From positions 1 through 22,968 of the forward strand of contig CAZJQP010000081.1 in the NCBI GenBank assembly GCA_964548225.1: a DNA stretch of 22,968 nucleotides, written 5' to 3'. Position numbers and translations under genes: made by a program. Positions 6,349 to 14,565 of the stretch are shown here, piece by piece. Below the pieces are notes generated by a model. That model saw nothing but the letters and a program-made list of their open reading frames with translations. It was not told where the DNA came from and ran no database searches. This DNA comes from CALMEH01 sp964548225 (GTDB lineage: Bacteria > Acidobacteriota > Blastocatellia > Pyrinomonadales > Pyrinomonadaceae). Each line of letters starts with the position of its first letter. Positions within the stretch are counted from its first letter, which is position 1.

Positions 6349-8289
6349 TTACGCCTCAGCGTATTTAATCTTCGGATTTCGCGTGTGAATCGTAACGCAT
6401 TCGCGTGTAAAATCGAAGCGTTTCATTTCAATCGCGTGCGTCGGGCAACGCGAAGCGCACATCGCACAGCGAATACAAGTTGATTCGTCTTTGAGCATAA
6501 TTCCGCCCATTTCCGCGAGTTCTTCGCTGTTGTAACCGGCAAAATCTTCTTCCGAAATACCTAATGCATCCGACGCAAGTTGCATTAAAAATTTGTCTGA
6601 ACGAACCTGATTTAAGCCGACGAGTTTGATTAAATTTTCGGGGCAAACGTCAACGCAACCGTTACACGCAATACAAATCGAAGTGTCGAAAACTGTGTTG
6701 ATATTGCACCGCAAACATCGCGCCGCCTGTTTTCTGGCTTCTGATTCCGCATAATTGATTTCGACGATTTCGTTGGTAGTGGCGCGAATTTCACTTTCCA
6801 AAGCCGGCGGAAGTTTGCGCTTCATCTGATCCCAACCTTCGACCATCGTGTAATCGGCGGCTGTCCACGATTTTTTGACAACGACATCGGTTCGCGTTCC
6901 GCGCAAATAATCGTGCATCGAACGTGCGGCGATTTGCGCCGAAGCGATGGCGTGTATAAAAAGGCGCGGACCGTGTGCCACGTCGCCGCAAGCAAAAACA
7001 TCCGGCGCGGTTGTCTGATAAGTTTCAGAATCAATTTTAATCAAACCGTTTTCCGTTTCGATGCCGTCATTCGGCTGCAAAAATGTCAAATCTGACTGCT
7101 GACCGATGGCAAAAAATACCGTGTCTGCCGGAATATCTTCGATGTAATCTTCATCAAATTTCGGCGCGAATTTTCCATTTTCATTGAAAACTGAAAGACA
7201 CTTCACGGTTCGCAAACCTGTAACGTAACCTTCTTCACTCAAAATCACACGCGGACCGCGTTCGGCGTGAAGTTTAATTCCTTCTTCCTCACCTTCTTCG
7301 ATTTCGATTTCATCCGCGGGCATTTCACTGCGTTTTTCGAGACAAACCAAATGAACTTCTTTATCACCGCTCATTCTCAAAGCGGTTCGTGCCACGTCAT
7401 ATGCGATTCGTTCGGTGCGTTCCATATCGGATTGCGCGTCAGCCATCGGAACTTTTGAGGGACGAACTGCCGACCGCGCCACGTCAAATGCAACATTTCC
7501 GCCGCCGATGACCACGATTTTGCGCCCGATTTCCATCGGTTTGCCTTCGTTATAGGAACGCAAAAAATCAAGTCCGTCGAAAACCTGCGGCAACTCCGCG
7601 CCTTCAATTGGAATTTTTCTGCCTTTTTGCAGACCTATTCCCAAGAAAATCGCTTTGTAACCTTCTTCGCGCAAAGATTTGATTGTAAAATCTTTGCCAA
7701 GCCGCACATTACATTTCAGTTCAACGCCCATCGAAAGAATTGCATCAATTTCAGCTTTTACTAAATCACGCGGCAAACGATAAATCGGCACACCTGCCGT
7801 GAGCATTCCGCCGGGTTCGTGATAGGCTTCAAAAATCGTAACTTTATAGCCGACTTGAACTAAATCGTGAGCGACGGTCAATCCGGCAACGCCTGCACCA
7901 ACCACCGCGACTTTTTCGCCTTCGCCTTTTTCCGGCGGCAACATTTTCGTATTACAACCTTCTTGGTAATGCGTAAAATTGCCCGATTCGGGACCATATT
8001 TTTCGTTAACGAAGCGTTTCAGAGCGCGAATCGTAATCGGCGTGTCGAGCGAACCGCGACGGCAATTTGCCTCGCAAGGCGCACCGCAAACGCGCCCACA
8101 GATTGAAGCGAAAGGATTGGTCGCCCGAGCGATTTTGTAAGCGTCCAAATCGCGCCCTTCAGCGATTGCCGTAACATATCCGCAGGCGTTCGTATGAACC
8201 GGACAAGCGTCTTGACACTTGACCATTTTCATCCAATAATCCGCATCCTTTCGGTCAGCGATTTCAAATTGTAGAGTTTCTTCGTTCAT
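6349..8289 (-). CDS. GltD-like FAD/NAD(P) oxidoreductase with extra ferredoxin domains
   Basis: A 646-aa soluble iron-sulfur flavoprotein. The N-terminus has the Cys pattern of the glutamate-synthase small-subunit family (C25, C29, C36, then C64, C68, C72, C76), which binds 4Fe-4S clusters. An FAD Rossmann motif VGAGVAG is near 130-136, a second nucleotide motif IGGGNVAFD near 261-269, and the late FAD motif ACGDVAHGP near 433-441. The C-terminus adds CLRC (525-528) and two ferredoxin motifs, CIACNGCVDVCP (539-550) and CIRCAMCASRCP (605-616). No large GltB subunit is nearby, so it is not a standard glutamate synthase. It sits between oxidase structural and assembly genes with a good ribosome site (TGAGGA), 8 nt after the preceding stop. 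I infer electron transfer between NAD(P)H and a respiratory or ferredoxin partner. The substrate is unknown. Confidence 0.85.
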   Translation of the reverse strand: MNEETLQFEIADRKDADYWMKMVKCQDACPVHTNACGYVTAIAEGRDLDAYKIARATNPFASICGRVCGAPCEANCRRGSLDTPITIRALKRFVNEKYGPESGNFTHYQEGCNTKMLPPEKGEGEKVAVVGAGVAGLTVAHDLVQVGYKVTIFEAYHEPGGMLTAGVPIYRLPRDLVKAEIDAILSMGVELKCNVRLGKDFTIKSLREEGYKAIFLGIGLQKGRKIPIEGAELPQVFDGLDFLRSYNEGKPMEIGRKIVVIGGGNVAFDVARSAVRPSKVPMADAQSDMERTERIAYDVARTALRMSGDKEVHLVCLEKRSEMPADEIEIEEGEEEGIKLHAERGPRVILSEEGYVTGLRTVKCLSVFNENGKFAPKFDEDYIEDIPADTVFFAIGQQSDLTFLQPNDGIETENGLIKIDSETYQTTAPDVFACGDVAHGPRLFIHAIASAQIAARSMHDYLRGTRTDVVVKKSWTAADYTMVEGWDQMKRKLPPALESEIRATTNEIVEINYAESEARKQAARCLRCNINTVFDTSICIACNGCVDVCPENLIKLVGLNQVRSDKFLMQLASDALGISEEDFAGYNSEELAEMGGIMLKDESTCIRCAMCASRCPTHAIEMKRFDFTRECVTIHTRNPKIKYAEA

Positions 8290-8297
8290 ACGAATCC

Positions 8298-8600
8298 TCA
8301 GTCACGAAATTTTTTGAAAGCGAATAAAATTAAAAACACGGCATAAATGATAATCAATCCACCGACAAAATACATAAAACCGTTTGCCGTGCCGGTCGCT
8401 TTATTAAAAGCCTCGACGAGCCTGCCGCGTTCGGAATGAAAGGTTTCGCCGTTCATATAAAAGAAAAAATACGTCAACGCCCCCAAAGGTATGATGACAA
8501 AAGCCGCCTTCAAAAATGTCGGCGCGTCCGTGCCTCTGCGTTCGGTTATCCAACCGTCGGCGTATTCTTTGATTTCTTTGTTTTCAATTTTCTCGTCCAT
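8298..8600 (-). CDS. Two-span membrane protein, haem-less, in the CcoP position
   Basis: A 100-aa product starting MDEKIENKEIKEYADGW. Two hydrophobic helices lie near 31-50 (FLKAAFVIIPLGALTYFFFY) and 74-94 (GFMYFVGGLIIIYAVFLILF). It contains no cysteine and therefore no CxxCH haem site. The polar 'KEYADGW' start followed by a helix recalls the cytoplasmic N-terminus and first helix of CcoP, but the haem domains are absent and the likeness is weak. The start at 8600 is preferred over the ATG at 8618 because GGAG lies 6 nt upstream. It overlaps the preceding small gene by 17 bp. It is probably a structural or assembly subunit of the oxidase. Confidence 0.75.
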   Translation of the reverse strand: MDEKIENKEIKEYADGWITERRGTDAPTFLKAAFVIIPLGALTYFFFYMNGETFHSERGRLVEAFNKATGTANGFMYFVGGLIIIYAVFLILFAFKKFRD

Positions 8601-8766
8601 TTTCGTCTCCGTTTTCATCGTCTTTGAGCATTCGGTATTTCACTTCTTCGCCATCCTTTCCCCAATAACCGTGCTTGCGCGTGCGAAAGAAAAAGAACAA
8701 CGCGCCCGCCGCAACGATAAGGAAAAAAAAGTATGCAAAATAAACGCTCGGATATGTGTAGTCCAT
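8584..8766 (-). CDS. CcoQ/CcoS-like small oxidase subunit
   Basis: A 60-aa product starting MDYTYPSVYFAYFFF. One membrane helix spans about residues 6-27, followed by a basic stretch (RTRKHG) and an acidic tail. Position and shape fit CcoQ, the small stabilising subunit encoded after ccoO. However, the segment after the helix (GYWGKDGEEVKYRMLKDDE) resembles the motif after the helix of CcoS, including the 63-aa protein encoded at 14549-14740 (YFRDIEDAKYQVF). The start at 8766 removes 20 upstream residues that look non-native. There is no clear ribosome site. The gene overlaps the next gene. Confidence 0.72.
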   Translation of the reverse strand: MDYTYPSVYFAYFFFLIVAAGALFFFFRTRKHGYWGKDGEEVKYRMLKDDENGDENGREN

Positions 8767-8842
8767 AAATTTGTCAATGGTTAGCTGTTGGCGATTAGTT
8801 GTTGTTTCTATTAATGCGACAAGCAACTAAACGTTAAAAAAA

Positions 8843-9412
8843 CTAACGCTCATAATCATTATCCGGTCGCCAATCTTTCGCACGACCAAGCGTTTGCATA
8901 TATGCAACTAACGCATCAAATTCCTGCGGATTATCGGCAATCCACGGAAACGGCGGCATAATCGAACCCGGAACCAAATCAGCCGGATTGCGGAAATGTG
9001 CTTTGTGCCATTGCGCGTTATATTTGCCACCGACACGGGCTAAATCCGGTCCCGTGCGCTTCGTTCCGAACAGATGCGGACTGTCATAAACAAATTCGTC
9101 CGGCGTTGAAACCGGCGCGTCAACACCGCGCCAGCCATAGCGTTTCGTGTCTGCTAAAATCGTGCGAACTTGTTGCGTGTGGCAATACCAACAGCCCTCG
9201 CGGACGTAGATTTGCCGACCTTGCAACTCCTGTTCGGTGTAATTTTTCAATTTTCCGGTCATTCCCATATTCGGGTCTGAATTTTCAAACGGCTTTGACC
9301 AACTCGCGTCAATCAACGGCGGCACGACCGTCGTTAAAAGTCCGCCGATAAAAAATAGAATCAAAGCGGCGGCAACAAAAAATGGCGCACTGTAATCAGC
9401 TTTGTGTAACAT
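8843..9412 (-). CDS. ccoO: cbb3-type cytochrome c oxidase monohaem subunit CcoO
   Basis: A 189-aa membrane-anchored monohaem cytochrome c, subunit II of cbb3 oxidase, passing electrons to CcoN from the periplasmic side. One N-terminal helix lies at about 10-32 (FFVAAALILFFIGGLL). The haem site CWYCH is at 74-78 in the CcoO signature CWYCHTQQVR, and the distal Met is in GSIMPPFPW (M152). The length is a little short of the roughly 200-240 aa usual for proteobacterial CcoO. A strong ribosome site GGAGG lies 5 nt before the ATG. It follows ccoN by 20 bp. Confidence 0.96.
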   Translation of the reverse strand: MLHKADYSAPFFVAAALILFFIGGLLTTVVPPLIDASWSKPFENSDPNMGMTGKLKNYTEQELQGRQIYVREGCWYCHTQQVRTILADTKRYGWRGVDAPVSTPDEFVYDSPHLFGTKRTGPDLARVGGKYNAQWHKAHFRNPADLVPGSIMPPFPWIADNPQEFDALVAYMQTLGRAKDWRPDNDYER

Positions 9413-9432
9413 AATTTCCTCCGTGAACGAAC

Positions 9433-10899
9433 CTAGACAGTCGCGGGTTGCGTTTCGATACTTTCTCCTCTTGCACCGATAACAGTCGCCAAAATGTTGT
9501 AAGCAAAGGCAACAATTCCGCCAAACATCAAAAATCCCGACGCGAGCCGTGTGTGCCAGACAGGTTTCAAAGCGTTGACCGTATCAATGAACGGAATCGA
9601 AGGATTGTTCCATTGCCAACCTTGCCAAAATCCGCCGAGCCAAAGCGTTACGAAAAATCCCAAACCACCGACGAGCAAAAGCCAAAAACTCCAATTCGCC
9701 AATGCTTTTGAATAAAGTTCCGTCTTGAAAATAAGCGGCACAATATAGTAGGCTCCGGCAATCGCAAAAAACGAAAACGCGCCCAAAACCGCCATATGTG
9801 CGTGTCCGGGAATCCAGTCAGTTTTTGAAACAATCGCATTGACAACGTGAAGTGAGTGCATTGGACCTTGAAAACAAGTCAGCAGATAAAACACTACGCC
9901 CGACATCAAAAATTTAAGCGAAACATTGTCGCGGAGTTGATGCCATTGACCTTTCATCGTGGCGAAAAAATTATAAACCGCCGCCCACACCGGAATCAGA
10001 AGCATCACTGAAAAAACGATAGTTATTGTTTGCAACCACTGCGAAATCGGACCGTGAATCATATGGTGTGCGCCCGTCCAAACATAGACGAAAGCGAGCG
10101 ACCAAAAGCCAATCATTGAAAGTTTGTGGCTGTAAAGCGGCGTATTCGAGGCTTTCGGAATGAAATAATAAGCGATTGCCAAGCCGACGGGCGTAAAAAT
10201 CAAACCGACTGCATTGTGGACATACATCCAGTTTAGATTTGCTTGATTAACGCCGGTCGTGAAAAGCGTTGCAAAATTTCCTGTCAAATAAACAAACGCC
10301 GTCCAAAGAATCGTTCCCATCGCATACCAGAGCGAAACATACATCGCCTGATATTTTCGGTTCGCAATCGTCATAAACAGATTTGCGCCGAACATTATCC
10401 ACGCGATAACCACACCGACATCAAGCGGCAAAGGAAGTTCGGCGTATTCCCAACCTTGATTCCAGCCCATCACAAGGCTGACGACTGCGCTCAAAATAAT
10501 GACGTTCCATAAAACTCCGGTGGCAATGCCGAGCTTTTCGCTCCACAATTTCACGCCGCACAAACGCGGCACAACATAAAACATCAACGCCATATCACAC
10601 GCCAAAAGCCAGCCGAAAAGCATTCCATTGACGTGCAGAGGACGCATTCGTCCGTAGGTCAATTGCGGAATCGTTCCCAAAAATGAGGGAAACGAAAACT
10701 TTGCCGCGATAATCAACGCGACGATTCCGACAATCACAAAATATGAAATAGAACTGATTAAAAATATCTTTGCGGTCGTGTCTTGGTGGATTGATTCGGT
10801 CTGGCGAGCCGTTGCCAACACGGGAATTTCCCCCGCGTCTTTGACAACCTCTCGCACCGTCGCCGACACGACATTTTGAATTGCTTCCTCATTTTGCAT
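9433..10899 (-). CDS. ccoN: cbb3-type cytochrome c oxidase catalytic subunit CcoN
   Basis: A 488-aa catalytic subunit of the haem-copper C-family oxidase, reducing O2 to water. It has about 12 hydrophobic helices. Conserved histidines are visible: MRPLHVNGM near residue 89, a likely haem b ligand; VHNAVG near 228; a likely CuB pair in YVWTGAHHMIHGP (278-279); FQGPMHSLH near 348-351; and the PGHAHMAVLG motif near 365-368. The Tyr in YVWTGAHH is a candidate for the cross-linked Tyr of C-family enzymes. The start at 10899 is preferred over the ATG at 10905 because GGGAG lies 7 nt upstream. The first 45 residues are a polar, unusual N-terminal extension. Its leader carries a copy of the dispersed GC-rich repeat. 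Confidence 0.97.
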   Translation of the reverse strand: MQNEEAIQNVVSATVREVVKDAGEIPVLATARQTESIHQDTTAKIFLISSISYFVIVGIVALIIAAKFSFPSFLGTIPQLTYGRMRPLHVNGMLFGWLLACDMALMFYVVPRLCGVKLWSEKLGIATGVLWNVIILSAVVSLVMGWNQGWEYAELPLPLDVGVVIAWIMFGANLFMTIANRKYQAMYVSLWYAMGTILWTAFVYLTGNFATLFTTGVNQANLNWMYVHNAVGLIFTPVGLAIAYYFIPKASNTPLYSHKLSMIGFWSLAFVYVWTGAHHMIHGPISQWLQTITIVFSVMLLIPVWAAVYNFFATMKGQWHQLRDNVSLKFLMSGVVFYLLTCFQGPMHSLHVVNAIVSKTDWIPGHAHMAVLGAFSFFAIAGAYYIVPLIFKTELYSKALANWSFWLLLVGGLGFFVTLWLGGFWQGWQWNNPSIPFIDTVNALKPVWHTRLASGFLMFGGIVAFAYNILATVIGARGESIETQPATV

Positions 10900-10923
10900 A
10901 AACATTCTCCCGGCTGGAACGCG

Positions 10924-10938
10924 GCTTGCGCTCCGGTC
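10924..10938. repeat. Partial copy of the dispersed GC-rich repeat, abutting a stop codon
   Basis: Read on the minus strand, GACCGGAGCGCAAGC follows directly after the TAA of the heptahaem cytochrome gene. The element at 20009 begins GACTGGAGCGCAAGC directly after a TAA, a 14 of 15 match. Here only the end is present, and it forms part of the ccoN leader. Confidence 0.55.
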
Positions 10939-12750
10939 TTAATGGCTAATTGCCCAATTCATTGTCAATAAATCTTTTCTGTTTTGGTTCAAACTTCTGA
11001 TATAATTGACCACATCTCCAACGTCATTATTCGTCAAACCGTAATCAATCCACGGCGGCATCGCTGTTCCTTGAACTCCGTAAAGAATTGATTCGAAAAT
11101 TCGCCGGTCACTCGTTGAATTAACAAAACTTGCGTTTAAAAGGTTACGCGGTCGCGGCAGAATATCTAATGAATTCGCGCCTTTGCCGTCCGCTTTTCGT
11201 CCGTGACAGCCGGTGCAACGCTGTAAATAAATTGCTTCGCCGCGCATTGTTGATTCCTGCGACATTGCAATCGGATTTTGTTCGGGAATGTTGCGCGGTT
11301 TCATTTCACGACGGGCTTCTTTAGTGAAATTCTGATTGATGTAAGCCAACACGCCCTTGATTTGGTCATCGTTCAAAATCTTACCCCACGCGGGCATCGA
11401 AGTTCCGCCGACACCGTTTTTGATTGATTCGACAAAGCGTTCTTCGGTCTTGCTGTTCATAAATCCGGCGTTAGTGAAATCGCGTGGAGACGGATCAAGA
11501 TAAGTTGCAACCATTCCGTTGCCATCGCCTTTATCACCGTGACAGCGCAGGCAAAGGTTTTGATAAATTTCCTGCGAATTACCAATCGAAGGCGTTTGTT
11601 TCAATCCGGCAAGATATGTGGACATCGCCTTAAATTCGCTATCGCTGAATGTAAATGTCGGCATAATCGAGTCCGGCACGAGCGCACGCGGATTTTTGAA
11701 ATGCCCGTAAATCCATTTTTCGTCCTTCAACAAACCCGCAAACGAAATATCGGGCGCGATGCCGCCGTCTTGATTGCCGAGTTTGTGGCAAGCGACACAA
11801 GCGCGTTCCGCAACAATTGTTTCGCCCGATTTAACGGGTTCGTTTGAAACCTGATTCGGCACAGGCGTTGTTTGACCTTTATTCAATGTCGCACGGTAGC
11901 GGTCAAGCGTTGTTTCCGAGTAATTAAAACCGCGTCGGCTTTTCAGAAACACGACCAAAGACTTTGTTTCGTCGTCCGTCAAATTGAATTTCGGCATAAA
12001 CGAAGTCGCGCTATTTGCACGCGGATCGGCAATTGATTCGTAGAGATAATTTAAGTTCCATTTTTTGCCGACATCAGAAAGATCGGGACCTAGAGTTCCG
12101 TTTGAAATTCCTTCGATGCGATGACAGCCGTAGCAATTTTTCGATATAAAAAGTTCGCGTCCTTTGCTAACCGTCGGCGTGGATTTGAAATCTTTTTCCG
12201 TGTGGCATTGGGCGCAATTCGCCTGAATATACTCTTTTCCTTTGAGTTTTTCCTTAAAATCGGCACGCCAAGTTTCCTGCGTTACATAGCCGAGCATCGG
12301 TTCAGTCCAAAAATGATCTTCGCCGTGCGCGTAAAATTCTTGAAGTCCGCGCCCTTGTCCATCGTGGCAGACGGTGCAGCCGATGTCCGAGAATTTATGG
12401 CGGCGTTCCCATTTTCCGTCCACCAAACGGTCGCCCATTTCTTCCGAAAACGGATGAGTTTTATAAGGTTGCGGCGATTCCTTAAATCGCGGATCGTCAG
12501 TTGCAATATGACAAGTCGTGCAACGATCAACTCGCTCACCGCCAAATTGTGTAACGATAATCTGTTCGATTTTCGGACTTCGGCTGGCTAGTGATTCGCG
12601 TTCCGTGTCCGTTTTGGCAAGTGTCCGCGCCTGATCAAAATAAGAAGTCTGGTAAGTTTCCCACTTATGGAAAAACTGCTGGTAAAAAACGAATCCGTGA
12701 ACTACCAGAATCGCCAAACTCGCAACTGCTAATGATAATCGCATTTTCAT
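10939..12750 (-). CDS. Heptahaem c-type cytochrome of the bc-cbb3 cluster
   Basis: A 603-aa periplasmic cytochrome tethered by an N-terminal helix (about 5-22). Seven CxxCH sites are visible: CTTCH 77, CTVCH 125, CAQCH 179, CYGCH 206, CVACH 318, CLRCH 400 and CTGCH 512. The first three lie in a stretch without the cytochrome c fold signature. The last four each have a following Met ligand motif (SFMPKF, SIMPTF, TSMPAW, TAMPPW), so they are four tandem class I cytochrome c domains. Lying between cytochrome b and ccoN, it probably replaces cytochrome c1 of the bc complex, the soluble cytochrome c, and CcoP. The start at 12750 (GAGG 9 nt upstream) is preferred over 12807, which would overlap cytochrome b by 35 bp. 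Confidence 0.93.
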   Translation of the reverse strand: MKMRLSLAVASLAILVVHGFVFYQQFFHKWETYQTSYFDQARTLAKTDTERESLASRSPKIEQIIVTQFGGERVDRCTTCHIATDDPRFKESPQPYKTHPFSEEMGDRLVDGKWERRHKFSDIGCTVCHDGQGRGLQEFYAHGEDHFWTEPMLGYVTQETWRADFKEKLKGKEYIQANCAQCHTEKDFKSTPTVSKGRELFISKNCYGCHRIEGISNGTLGPDLSDVGKKWNLNYLYESIADPRANSATSFMPKFNLTDDETKSLVVFLKSRRGFNYSETTLDRYRATLNKGQTTPVPNQVSNEPVKSGETIVAERACVACHKLGNQDGGIAPDISFAGLLKDEKWIYGHFKNPRALVPDSIMPTFTFSDSEFKAMSTYLAGLKQTPSIGNSQEIYQNLCLRCHGDKGDGNGMVATYLDPSPRDFTNAGFMNSKTEERFVESIKNGVGGTSMPAWGKILNDDQIKGVLAYINQNFTKEARREMKPRNIPEQNPIAMSQESTMRGEAIYLQRCTGCHGRKADGKGANSLDILPRPRNLLNASFVNSTSDRRIFESILYGVQGTAMPPWIDYGLTNNDVGDVVNYIRSLNQNRKDLLTMNWAISH

Positions 12751-12772
12751 ATCATCAATCCTCTTTTTCGCA

Positions 12773-14080
12773 CTAAAAGGGCGAAACAAACTCCCAATTC
12801 TGACCACGGAAAAACGTGCCGATTATGATTAAAATAATATTGACTACAACAAACGTCATAAAAAGCGTGTTAGCCAAAAGCCGTTCTTTCGCAAACCATC
12901 TGCCGACACCTTTTTTTCCGCGGTCGAGATACGGCACGAACAACAGGATCAAAACTTCGATTGCCGGAATGCCGACTCCACCCCAAAATGCCGAATAACT
13001 GACCATTTCTTGAAGTCCGAGAAAATACCAAGGTGCTTTCGACGGATTCGGCGGATGCAGAATATTGACGGGTTCTTCAAGCGGAGCATTGAAAAAATAC
13101 GACACTAACAGCACGCCGAAAACTGTCAGAATAAAAACGAATAATTCCGCCAACAATAAATTCGGATAACTGAAAACCGTGTTGTCTGGCACGTTTCCGA
13201 CTTTTGTAAAATGTCCGCGCACCAAACCTTGAATGCCGTAACGCTTTTTCTCGATGACGTTAATTGAGTTTGCGGCGGCTGGCTGATTCGGCTGAAAAGT
13301 CGGCAAAGTTTCAGATGATTCCGCTACGATGTCCGCATCCTCCGGACGCGAAAGTCCGCCGTCTTTGCGAATGCGCCAAAAGTGAACCGCAACTAAAATC
13401 GTCATCAAAACCGGCAAAACGGCAACGTGCAAAACGTAAAATCGCAAAAGAGCTTCCTGACCGACCGTTGTATCGCCGAGCAATAAAAATCTGATTTGCT
13501 CACCAAAAACCGGAGCGTAACCCGCGATTGCCGTGCCGACCGTAATTGCCCAAAAAGCAAGTTGATCCCACGGCAAAAGATACCCCGTAAAACTGGCAAA
13601 CAACGTCAAAAGAAACAACAAAACACCAATAACCCAATTAAATTCTCGCGGTCTTTTATATGAACCGGTGAAAAACACGCGGCACATATGTAAAAAAACT
13701 ACTGCGACCATTCCGTGCGCCGACCAGCGGTGCATATTCCGCAAAAACGTGCCGAATGCCACCGTGCCGCGCAAATCCAACATTCGGTCGTAGGCTTGCG
13801 TCGTCGAGGGAACGTAATAAAACATCAGCAAAACACCCGTTACGACAAGAATCAAAAACAGAAACAAACTAATCAATCCCAATCCCATCGTGAACCACGG
13901 CTTCAAGGTGTGTTTATGAACCTTGACCGGCTGGATATGAAGAAAGAAATTTGTAAAACTCGTCCGTGAGCGTCCCAAATCCGTGTGTGGCAGATGATTA
14001 CGAAAAACCGATGACCAGACAGTGGCAGGCATTTCTTTTATCGCGCTCAAAAAATTCTTTTTTTGTTTCGCATCGCTCAT
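12773..14080 (-). CDS. Fused cytochrome b of a bc-type quinol oxidoreductase
   Basis: A 435-aa membrane protein containing both the b6-like N-terminal half and the subunit-IV-like C-terminal half in one chain. It oxidises quinol and drives a Q-cycle with the Rieske protein. Haem b ligands are H117 and H131 on one helix, and H218 and H233 on another. The 14-residue gap between the last pair is the b6f-type spacing rather than the 13 of bc1. The Qo-site loop reads NPSKAPWYFLGLQEM, so the canonical PEWY is APWY. A hydrophilic linker of about 60 residues (240-300) joins the halves. Its stop overlaps nothing downstream (22 bp gap), but its start overlaps the Rieske stop by 4 bp, indicating translational coupling. 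The symbols petB and petD apply only to the separate halves, so none is given. Confidence 0.94.
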   Translation of the reverse strand: MSDAKQKKNFLSAIKEMPATVWSSVFRNHLPHTDLGRSRTSFTNFFLHIQPVKVHKHTLKPWFTMGLGLISLFLFLILVVTGVLLMFYYVPSTTQAYDRMLDLRGTVAFGTFLRNMHRWSAHGMVAVVFLHMCRVFFTGSYKRPREFNWVIGVLLFLLTLFASFTGYLLPWDQLAFWAITVGTAIAGYAPVFGEQIRFLLLGDTTVGQEALLRFYVLHVAVLPVLMTILVAVHFWRIRKDGGLSRPEDADIVAESSETLPTFQPNQPAAANSINVIEKKRYGIQGLVRGHFTKVGNVPDNTVFSYPNLLLAELFVFILTVFGVLLVSYFFNAPLEEPVNILHPPNPSKAPWYFLGLQEMVSYSAFWGGVGIPAIEVLILLFVPYLDRGKKGVGRWFAKERLLANTLFMTFVVVNIILIIIGTFFRGQNWEFVSPF

Positions 14081-14565
14081 ACTTTAAACCATTTTCCGGG
14101 TGTAACTTCCTTACTTTTATCAATTTCCAATTCGCCGTTCGGAGCAAGCGAAACTTCATACCAGGGCAATGCCTTCGGTGCGGGACCACCCGTTACGTTT
14201 CCGTCTTGGTCAAACCGCGAACCGTGACACGGACAAGCAAAACCTGTTTCCGCCACACCGACCGTGCAGCCTAAATGCGTGCAAGTCAGCGAAATTGCCG
14301 CCATTTTGTCGGCTTCGCGGATAATTGCCACTTTTTTATCGCCGAATGCGATGCGCGTTCCCGGCGGATATTCATCAGGCGTGCCAATGTTGAAACGATT
14401 CGGCTGACCATATGTGGCTCGCGGCTTAATGAAAACGAAATTTGAAAAAATCGTTACTATTCCCGAACCGAGTAATCCCATACTCGTCAGCCACGCCAAA
14501 ATTTTCCGCCGCGAAATCGGTTCGCCCGTTCCTTCGGCACTATGAGTTTTATCTTTTTCGCTCAT
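14077..14565 (-). CDS. Rieske [2Fe-2S] protein of the bc-type complex
   Basis: A 162-aa membrane-anchored Rieske protein. It takes one electron from quinol and passes it to the c-type haems. A twin-arginine-type signal anchor is visible: SRRKIL near 18-23, then a hydrophobic stretch to about 45. Cluster ligands are in CTHLGC (C95, H97; disulfide C100) and CPCHGS (C111, H114; disulfide C113), and a GGPAPKALPWYEV loop follows, as in classic Rieske domains. The start at 14565 is preferred over a TTG at 14583 because GAGGAGG lies 8-9 nt upstream. It overlaps ccoS by 17 bp and cytochrome b by 4 bp. Confidence 0.95.
   Translation of the reverse strand: MSEKDKTHSAEGTGEPISRRKILAWLTSMGLLGSGIVTIFSNFVFIKPRATYGQPNRFNIGTPDEYPPGTRIAFGDKKVAIIREADKMAAISLTCTHLGCTVGVAETGFACPCHGSRFDQDGNVTGGPAPKALPWYEVSLAPNGELEIDKSKEVTPGKWFKV

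Noticed and set aside
6349..8289. Glutamate synthase small subunit (gltD) label
   Set aside because: No large subunit is nearby, and extra ferredoxin domains and the respiratory context argue against that specific role.
12121..12591. 156-codon plus-strand frame
   Set aside because: Antisense to the haem-binding N-terminal half of the heptahaem cytochrome.
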